Source of the DNA: Desulfobacteraceae bacterium
GTDB taxonomy: Bacteria; Desulfobacterota; DSM-4660; Desulfatiglandales; JALVMZ01
Direction of reading: 5' to 3'
Assembly (NCBI GenBank): GCA_027032655.1
Contig: JALVMZ010000245.1
Location: 1 to 5,185 of the forward strand
Length of the DNA: 5,185 nt
The notes beneath the pieces were generated by a model. It saw nothing but the letters and a program-made list of their open reading frames with translations. It did no database searches and was not told the origin of the DNA. Positions 1 to 4,214 of this stretch are shown piece after piece. The translations under genes were made by a program, and so were the position numbers. Every line of letters starts with the position of its first letter. The stretch's first letter is position 1.

Positions 1-2
1 GG

Positions 3-479
3 GCAGGAGTCTGGGGGGCAATCACAAGGGATAGAAGGACAATGGCTGAGGAAAAAATGGCATATGAAAAGTCATTAAAACTCCTGGAATTTGTTGGTCT
101 TAAAGGTAAAGAAGATGTTATAGCCAAGAATCTCCCATACGGTGATCAGAGAAGACTTGAAATAGCCAGGGCACTTGGCACAGAACCCTCTTTGCTCCTG
201 CTGGATGAGCCAACTGCAGGCATGAATCCGCAGGAGACCAAAGAGATGACTGATTTTATCGAAAGAATCAGGGATGAAATGGGGCTCTCTATAATATTAA
301 TAGAACATGATATGAGGGTGGTAATGGGCATCTCGGACAGAATAACTGTCCTTGATTATGGAATAAAGATATCAGAAGGGCCACCTGAGATGGTTCAATC
401 AGATTCCAGGGTTATTGAGGCATATCTTGGAAGGGAATGGGTAAGGATGCATGGACTGCCCAGACAGGGAAACGGATAG
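3..479 (+). CDS. livG: Branched-chain amino acid ABC transporter ATP-binding protein LivG (5'-partial)
   Basis: This is the C-terminal part of a LivG-type nucleotide-binding subunit, one of two ATPases that power a periplasmic-binding-protein-dependent importer of branched-chain (or related hydrophobic) amino acids at the cytoplasmic face of the inner membrane. The frame is open from base 3 to TAG at 477-479, giving 158 residues. The family is usually about 255 long, so the first ~95, with Walker A and the Q-loop, lie before the window. An ATG at 42 is internal and should not be taken as the start: the 13 codons before it also look coding. Visible motifs in fragment numbering are the LivG-style ABC signature LPYGDQRRLEIAR (44-56), Walker B LLLLDEP (64-70) and the H-loop histidine in LIEHDM (H102), followed by VMGISDRI and the terminal AYLG typical of the family. 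It is followed 18 nt later by livF. Substrate cannot be read from the ATPase. Confidence 0.93.
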   Translation, partial: AGVWGAITRDRRTMAEEKMAYEKSLKLLEFVGLKGKEDVIAKNLPYGDQRRLEIARALGTEPSLLLLDEPTAGMNPQETKEMTDFIERIRDEMGLSIILIEHDMRVVMGISDRITVLDYGIKISEGPPEMVQSDSRVIEAYLGREWVRMHGLPRQGNG

Positions 480-497
480 GATTAACAAGGAAGAATA

Positions 498-1214
498 ATG
501 GATAATGAATTATTGAAGGTTCTGGACATCCACTCCTTTTATGGGAATATTGAGGCATTAAAAGGGATATCCCTTCATGTGAAATCAAAAGAGATTATAA
601 CCTTAATTGGCAGTAATGGTGCAGGTAAGACCACAACTTTATACACAATAACAGGCATTATTCGCCCCCGTAAGGGTGAAATTCTCTTTCAGGGGGAGAG
701 GATCAACCAGTATCCTGCCCATAAAATAGTAAAAAGGGGAATAGCCCTTGTCCCTGAAGGAAGAAAGATATTTTCAAGGTTAACGGTGCTTGAAAATCTT
801 GAACTGGGGGCATTCACCAGAAAAGGGAGGGAAAAGATAAAAAGGGATATTGAAGGTGTATTTGAGCTTTTCCCCAGGTTGAGAGAAAGAAAAAACCAGA
901 TTGCAGGCACTCTTTCAGGGGGCGAACAGCAGATGCTTGCAATAGGAAGGGCTATGATGACAAGACCTGTTCTACTATTACTGGATGAGCCATCCATGGG
1001 GCTTGCCCCTGTAGTGGTTGAGGCCATCTTTGATACAATAAAGGATATAAATCAGAAAGGCACAACAGTTATGTTTGTGGAGCAGAATGCATGGATGGCC
1101 TTTAAAATAGCAAATAGAGGATATGTGATTCAGTCAGGCAGTATTGTTATGGAAGATAAAATTGAGAATCTGAGGGAAAATGAGATGATTAAGAAGGCAT
1201 ACCTTGGGGGTTAG
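498..1214 (+). CDS. livF: Branched-chain amino acid ABC transporter ATP-binding protein LivF
   Basis: Second ATPase of the Liv/HAAT importer, pairing with LivG under the LivH-LivM permeases. The 238 residues match the usual LivF length (about 235). In order: Walker A GSNGAGKT (38-45), the family-specific VPEGRKIFSRLTVLENL stretch (85-101), ABC signature LSGGEQQ (139-145), Walker B LLLLDEP (159-165), then SMGLAP and FVEQN (193-197). The H-loop position carries Gln196 instead of His; that is normal in LivF, so it is not a defect. The ATG at 498 is the first possible start after an in-frame TAA at 483 and has AAGGAAG at 487-493. It lies 18 nt after livG in the same operon. Similar LivF proteins serve importers for urea, aromatic compounds or short-chain amides, so the exact cargo is uncertain. 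Confidence 0.95.
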   Translation: MDNELLKVLDIHSFYGNIEALKGISLHVKSKEIITLIGSNGAGKTTTLYTITGIIRPRKGEILFQGERINQYPAHKIVKRGIALVPEGRKIFSRLTVLENLELGAFTRKGREKIKRDIEGVFELFPRLRERKNQIAGTLSGGEQQMLAIGRAMMTRPVLLLLDEPSMGLAPVVVEAIFDTIKDINQKGTTVMFVEQNAWMAFKIANRGYVIQSGSIVMEDKIENLRENEMIKKAYLGG

Positions 1215-1229
1215 GTTAAATAATAACCT
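1213..1229. other. Small hairpin at the livF stop codon
   Basis: AGGTTA (1213-1218) and TAACCT (1224-1229) form a perfect 6-bp stem with a 5-nt loop, beginning inside the livF stop codon. No T-run follows, so it does not look like an intrinsic terminator. At most it is an mRNA-stabilising or processing structure between livF and the nitroreductase. With a stem this short and A+T-rich, chance is a fair explanation. Confidence 0.3.
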
Positions 1230-1267
1230 TCTCCGATCAAGATACAATTTACAAGGAGGGCAGGTGA

Positions 1268-1936
1268 ATGGAACTTAGTGAAGCAATTATGGGAAGAAGG
1301 AGTATAAGGAACTTTAAATCACAGGAAGTATCAAGGGAACTTATTACCGAAATCCTGGACAAGGCCAGATGGTCTCCTTCATGGGGGAATACTCAACCCT
1401 GGCATATACATGTGTTTATAGGAGAGGCCCTTGAGAGGTTCAGAAAAAAGAACAGAGAGAATTTCTTAAATGGTGTCCCTGAAAAGCCTGATATACAGAT
1501 GCCTGAAATGTGGCCTGAGGTGTATAAAAAAAGATATATTGGACTGGGAAGGACTGTTCTTGAGACATTATCAATAAAAAGAGAAGACAAAGATGCAAGG
1601 AGGCAATATTATGCAGATATGTTCTCCCTGTTTGGCGCCCCCTGTCTGCTCATATTAACAATTGATAAGGACATTAATCTGGAATATGCAATGCTTGATA
1701 CAGGTATTCTTATCCAGAGTATCTGTCTCCTTGCATATGATAAAGGACTTGGGACATGTATACTTGCCAATTCATCCAGATATCCTGAGTTATTAAGGCA
1801 GATTGGTAAAATACCTGACAATCAAATTATAATCATGGGAATTGCAATGGGATATCCAGAAGAGAATGCACCAATAAACAGATTTAAAAGAGAGAGGGCA
1901 GAGCTCTCTGAACTGGTAACATGGCATAAGGATTGA
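1268..1936 (+). CDS. Nitroreductase-family FMN-dependent oxidoreductase
   Basis: A 222-residue cytoplasmic flavoprotein of the nitroreductase superfamily, which uses FMN and usually NAD(P)H to reduce nitro groups, quinones, enoates or other acceptors. The N-terminal RRSIRNF (10-16) is the classic FMN-phosphate-binding start, and ARWSPSWGNTQPWH (33-46) is the characteristic flavin-contacting segment. Later come a hydrophobic LDTGILIQSICLLAYDKGLGTCIL region (143-166), which forms the dimer and FMN pocket, and MGIAMGYPEENAPINRFKRER (190-210) with the C-terminal arginines expected at the FMN phosphate. No membrane segment or signal peptide is visible. TGA at 1265-1267 directly abuts the ATG, so this is the first possible start; AAGGAGGG at 1253-1260 is a strong ribosome site. 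It sits 53 nt after livF without an obvious terminator, so co-transcription with liv is plausible. The physiological substrate cannot be deduced. Confidence 0.92.
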   Translation: MELSEAIMGRRSIRNFKSQEVSRELITEILDKARWSPSWGNTQPWHIHVFIGEALERFRKKNRENFLNGVPEKPDIQMPEMWPEVYKKRYIGLGRTVLETLSIKREDKDARRQYYADMFSLFGAPCLLILTIDKDINLEYAMLDTGILIQSICLLAYDKGLGTCILANSSRYPELLRQIGKIPDNQIIIMGIAMGYPEENAPINRFKRERAELSELVTWHKD

Positions 1937-1943
1937 TTCAGGC

Positions 1944-1972
1944 TTGTAAAGGACTGATAAGATGTGTATTAT
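1944..1972 (+). promoter_or_regulatory. Candidate sigma-70-type promoter for sufCB
   Basis: TTGTAA (1944-1949, 4 of 6 to consensus) and TATTAT (1967-1972, 5 of 6) are separated by 17 nt, the optimal spacing. This predicts a transcript start near 1979, leaving a leader of about 25 nt before sufC with its AAGGAG site at 1990-1995. It lies in the only gap between the nitroreductase and sufC. Inferred from sequence match alone; such matches arise by chance in A+T-rich DNA. Confidence 0.42.
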
Positions 1973-1985
1973 TAATCTTCAGTCC
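1951..1985. promoter_or_regulatory. Imperfect dyad / stem-loop upstream of sufC (possible operator)
   Basis: The left arm GGACTG (1951-1956) and AAGAT (1959-1963) is complementary to the right arm ATCTT (1975-1979) and CAGTCC (1980-1985). That makes 11 matched pairs broken only by a 2-nt bulge (1957-1958), around an 11-nt loop (1964-1974). It covers the spacer and -10 of the candidate promoter and ends 4 nt before the AAGGAG ribosome site of sufC. No T-run follows, so a terminator is unlikely. Two readings remain: a DNA operator for a repressor of the suf operon (Fe-S-responsive Rrf2-family regulators such as IscR or SufR bind comparable sites elsewhere), or an RNA hairpin in a read-through liv-nitroreductase-suf transcript. 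The structure is seen; the regulator is inferred. Confidence 0.55.
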
Positions 1986-2003
1986 ATTTAAGGAGCTTTT
2001 ATT

Positions 2004-2768
2004 ATGCTTGTAATTGAGGATTTAAAGGTAAAACTGGGTGATAAGACAATACTGGAACACATTGACCTTGAGATAAAACCAGGGGAAACCCATATACTTT
2101 TTGGGCCCAATGGGTCGGGCAAGACATCACTTTTAATGACCATAATGGGTTATCCCCAGTATCAGGTGGTTGAAGGCCGGATTATGTTTAAAGGCAAGGA
2201 TATCACCCATATGCCAATAAATGAAAGGGCGCAACTGGGTATCGGGATGTCATATCAGAGGCCACCCACTATTAATGGGCTAAAGCTTAAACAGATCGTT
2301 AATTTATGTGCAAAGAAAGATGTAAGTGTTGATGAACTGGCAGGAAGAGTAAATATGAAGGATTTTCTTGAAAGGGACCTCAATGCAGGATTTTCAGGTG
2401 GTGAGATAAAACGCTCAGAATTGCTCCAACTGATGGCACAGGACCCTGACCTGATGCTTTTTGATGAGCCTGAGTCAGGAGTTGACCTGGAAAATATTGC
2501 CCTTGTGGGAGAGACCATTGCATTTCTCCTTAAAAAGGATGGCATTACCCCTTCTGATAAATCAAAGATGGAGATAAAAAGGGAGCGGACCAAGATGGGA
2601 CTTATTATCACACATACTGGATATATACTTGATTATGTGGATGCAGACAAGGGTCAGGTCCTTTATAATGGAAGACTCAGCTGCGTTAGCAATCCAAGGG
2701 AGATACTGAGATGCGTTGCTGAATCAGGATATGAGGAGTGTGTAAGATGCATAGCAAAGATGAATTAA
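2004..2768 (+). CDS. sufC: Fe-S cluster assembly ATPase SufC (minimal SufBC / SMS type)
   Basis: Cytoplasmic ABC-type ATPase that drives conformational change of the SufB scaffold during Fe-S cluster assembly. Its 254 residues contain Walker A GPNGSGKT (34-41), the Q-loop in SYQRPP (Q85), signature FSGGEIKRSE (130-139; the SufC-typical GGE-KR-E pattern), Walker B LMLFDEP (150-156), D-loop SGVD (158-161) and H-loop H204 in IITHTG, followed by YILDYV as in E. coli SufC. Compared with E. coli SufC (about 248 aa) there is a charged insert of about 20 residues (roughly 177-198) before the H-loop strand. The C-terminus ends in GYEECVRC with a C246-x-x-C249 pair, which I associate with the archaeal/anaerobe branch. 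ATG 2004 follows an in-frame TAA at 1989 and AAGGAG at 1990-1995. It overlaps sufB by 22 nt. No SufD, SufS or SufE gene is adjacent within the window. Confidence 0.94.
   Translation: MLVIEDLKVKLGDKTILEHIDLEIKPGETHILFGPNGSGKTSLLMTIMGYPQYQVVEGRIMFKGKDITHMPINERAQLGIGMSYQRPPTINGLKLKQIVNLCAKKDVSVDELAGRVNMKDFLERDLNAGFSGGEIKRSELLQLMAQDPDLMLFDEPESGVDLENIALVGETIAFLLKKDGITPSDKSKMEIKRERTKMGLIITHTGYILDYVDADKGQVLYNGRLSCVSNPREILRCVAESGYEECVRCIAKMN
2733..2738 (+). promoter_or_regulatory. Ribosome binding site of sufB, inside sufC
   Basis: GAGGAG at 2733-2738 lies 8 nt before ATG 2747, ideal Shine-Dalgarno spacing, and so favours that start over the in-frame GTG at 2738, which overlaps this same motif and has no site of its own. 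In the sufC frame the six bases are codons 244-245 (Glu-Glu) of the C-terminal GYEECVRC motif, so one stretch serves both protein coding and translation initiation. Confidence 0.75.
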
Positions 2769-3973
2769 GACAGAAGGCTCTAAGAGCAAAGGATAAAAAG
2801 GCCGCAATAGGCCCTGATATTGATCTCAATGAATTTGATGATGCCCCCATTCCCCATAAATACCTTAGCGAAGATGAACTCTGCACTCTAACAGAAGAGG
2901 AGCAACAGAGATTAATAATGTCAGGCCTTGATCTCACCCAGAAAGAGAGGGGAGGGACATATTTTCAAAAGGATACCACAGTTATACATTGTGGTTCAAA
3001 AGTGGAAGGAGTGGAGGTTTTGCCCATAAAAAGGGCACTTGAGGAGCACCCCTGGATATGGGATTACTACTGGAAGCTGGTGGATGTGGAGACCGATAAA
3101 TATACCGCGGCTGCGGAACTCGGCCTTCATGATGGTTATGTAATTAGGGCCTTACCTGGTAGCAAATCCATATATCCCATTCAGGCATGTCTTTATCTTG
3201 ACAGGAATGGTCTTCAACAGAATGTGCACAATATAATAATAGCGGAGGAGAATTCAGAACTTCATATAATTACAGGATGCGCCACCTCTCCCCATATGAA
3301 AAAGGGAGTGCATGTTGGTATATCAGAATTTTATGTAAAGAAAAATGCAAAGCTCTCCTTTACAATGATCCATAACTGGGCAGAGGATATGCTGGTGAGG
3401 CCACGCTCTGTTGCCATTGTGGAAGAGGGAGGACTTTTTTTAAGCAACTATATCTGCATGAAACCGGTCAAATCACTCCAGATGTATCCCACCACTTACC
3501 TTGAGGGTGAAAATGCAGTGAGCCGTTTTAATAGCATAGTGGTGGGAAGCCCTGGCTCAGAATATGATATTGGTGGAAGGATAATACTGAAAAAACCGGA
3601 CTGCAGGGCAGAAATAATCTCAAGGACCATAAGTAATGGTGCGAAAATTATTGCAAGGGGCCATCTTGTTGGTATGGTCCCTGATGTGAAGGCCCATCTT
3701 GAATGCAGGGGACTCCTTATTAATGGCGGGATAATCCACGCAATTCCAGAGCTTGAGGGTCATGTGGATGGAGTTGAGCTATCACATGAGGCAGCAGTTG
3801 GAAAAATAGCACAGGAAGAGATTGCATACCTCATGTCAAGGGGACTTAATGAGGATGAGGCAGTGGCAACCATTGTGAGGGGATTCCTGAGTGTGGAAAT
3901 ACCGGGACTTCCTCCTCAATTGAAGGCAGAAATAGACAGGGCAATAGAGCAGAGCGATAAGGAGGTAATGTAA
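2747..3973 (+). CDS. sufB: Fe-S cluster assembly scaffold SufB (short, SMS-type SufB/SufD family)
   Basis: Scaffold partner of SufC on which Fe-S clusters are built, in the cytoplasm. With ATG 2747 the protein has 408 residues, shorter than E. coli SufB (495). Only GTG 2738 and ATG 2747 are possible starts after the in-frame TGA at 2732; the ribosome site favours ATG. An acidic/charged N-terminal region (about 1-70) is followed by a helical part, including EEHPWIWDYYWKLVD (99-113). A long beta-helix-like core (about 130-325) ends in the diagnostic C-terminus: ECRGLLINGGIIHAIPELEG (319-338), VELSHEAAVGKI (343-354), EEIAYLMSRGLNEDEAVATIVRGF (357-380). The SHEA stretch aligns with E. coli SufB EHEA, conserving the His/Glu pair (H347, E348). 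By eye, the position of E. coli Cys405 is not Cys here; C320 lies about nine residues earlier. Translationally coupled to sufC. SufD identity is less likely because of the HEA-xxxKI match. Confidence 0.92.
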   Translation: MHSKDELRQKALRAKDKKAAIGPDIDLNEFDDAPIPHKYLSEDELCTLTEEEQQRLIMSGLDLTQKERGGTYFQKDTTVIHCGSKVEGVEVLPIKRALEEHPWIWDYYWKLVDVETDKYTAAAELGLHDGYVIRALPGSKSIYPIQACLYLDRNGLQQNVHNIIIAEENSELHIITGCATSPHMKKGVHVGISEFYVKKNAKLSFTMIHNWAEDMLVRPRSVAIVEEGGLFLSNYICMKPVKSLQMYPTTYLEGENAVSRFNSIVVGSPGSEYDIGGRIILKKPDCRAEIISRTISNGAKIIARGHLVGMVPDVKAHLECRGLLINGGIIHAIPELEGHVDGVELSHEAAVGKIAQEEIAYLMSRGLNEDEAVATIVRGFLSVEIPGLPPQLKAEIDRAIEQSDKEVM

Positions 3974-4018
3974 ATCATCGTCCTTAATACCCTATGTGGG
4001 ACAAAAGATATATTTTGG

Positions 4019-4034
4019 GAGTTTTGCAAAACTC
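4019..4034. repeat. Perfect 16-bp palindrome downstream of sufB
   Basis: GAGTTTTGCAAAACTC reads identically on both strands. It starts 46 nt after the sufB stop. As RNA it could fold only with a very small or no loop, so a DNA-level role (protein binding) or being the end of a repeat is more natural than a simple hairpin. The core TTTTGCAAAACTC recurs with one change at 4172-4184, on the other side of the inverted-repeat element. Confidence 0.7.
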
Positions 4035-4053
4035 AATTAAATGAGATTTTTTT
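4032..4053 (+). terminator. Weak terminator-like structure after sufB
   Basis: CTCA (4032-4035) can pair with TGAG (4042-4045) across a 6-nt loop, and a run of seven T (4047-4053) follows one base later. The stem is only 4 bp and partly shared with the palindrome at 4019-4034, so this is a poor intrinsic terminator. It is still the best-placed candidate for ending the sufCB transcript. Confidence 0.25.
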
Positions 4054-4079
4054 CAAAACATATCTGGAATTATCTTATC

Positions 4080-4154
4080 TGTCATGCTGAGGGGCAAAGC
4101 CCCGAAGCATCTCATATATCCAACGGGAGTCTTTCAGGCACCCTCAGGATGACA
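4080..4154. repeat. Intergenic palindromic repeat element with terminal inverted repeats
   Basis: TGTCATGCTGAGGG (4080-4093) is complementary to CCCTCAGGATGACA (4141-4154) at 13 of 14 positions, enclosing 47 nt. Inside is a second, perfect hairpin, GGGGC-AAA-GCCCC (4091-4103), followed by GAAGCATCTC (4104-4113), which can pair in part with GAGTCTTTC (4127-4135). The outline closely resembles the widespread bacterial intergenic repeats of the form GTCAT-CTGAG...GAAG-ATCTC...CTCAG-ATGAC, recalled from memory; these are noncoding, MITE- or REP-like and of unknown function. No T-run follows, so it is not a classic terminator. No transposase gene is nearby. The element is seen directly; its mobile origin is inferred. 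Confidence 0.7.
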
Positions 4155-4171
4155 AATGGAACATGAATCAT

Positions 4172-4184
4172 TTTTGCAAAGCTC
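4172..4184 (+). repeat. Second, imperfect copy of the palindrome core
   Basis: TTTTGCAAAGCTC matches TTTTGCAAAACTC at 4022-4034 in 12 of 13 bases. Because the first copy is palindromic, the pair can be read as either direct or inverted repeats bracketing the element at 4080-4154. It lies 30 nt before the ilvE start. The copy is short and partly A+T-rich, so chance cannot be excluded. Confidence 0.4.
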
Positions 4185-4203
4185 TCATTTTGAAATTCTG
4201 GTT

Positions 4204-4211
4204 GGGGGTGA
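4204..4211 (+). promoter_or_regulatory. Ribosome binding site of ilvE
   Basis: GGGGGTGA matches the extended Shine-Dalgarno GGAGGTGA at 7 of 8 positions, with G replacing the central A. Its last three bases are an in-frame TGA (4209-4211), so ATG 4215 is the first possible start of the downstream gene. Confidence 0.6.
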
Positions 4212-4214
4212 AAT

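Larger units (their letters stand above)
3974..4214. other. 241-nt intergenic region between sufB and ilvE
   Basis: No credible coding frame is visible on either strand. The region holds a perfect 16-bp palindrome (4019-4034), a T-rich stretch (4047-4053), a terminal-inverted-repeat element (4080-4154), and a second copy of the palindrome core (4172-4184) before the ilvE ribosome site. I see no convincing promoter for ilvE, though its distance from sufB and the intervening repeats suggest one should exist here. Confidence 0.7.

Noticed and set aside
42..44. ATG at 42 as the true start of the first gene
   Set aside because: The frame is open upstream to base 3 with coding-like residues, and the Walker A and Q-loop that any LivG needs would be missing. 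The gene is truncated by the window edge, not short.
1078..1090. Missing H-loop histidine in LivF (Gln196 in FVEQN) as a sign of inactivation
   Set aside because: Gln at this position is the normal state in LivF-type ATPases.
1215..1267. Independent promoter for the nitroreductase (TACAAT at 1243-1248)
   Set aside because: The -10-like match is fair, but no -35-like hexamer lies 16-18 nt upstream. Read-through from livF is simpler.
2738..2740. GTG at 2738 as the sufB start
   Set aside because: It overlaps GAGGAG itself and has no ribosome site at proper spacing, while ATG 2747 in the same frame has that motif 8 nt upstream.
4080..4154. The inverted-repeat element as an intrinsic terminator for sufCB
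   Set aside because: The right arm is followed by a mixed sequence without a T-run, and the stem encloses a long branched interior, unlike a compact terminator.
4174..4202. TTGCAA at 4174-4179 as the -35 of an ilvE promoter
   Set aside because: No TATAAT-like hexamer occurs at 16-18 nt downstream; the sequence there is TTCTGGT-like.
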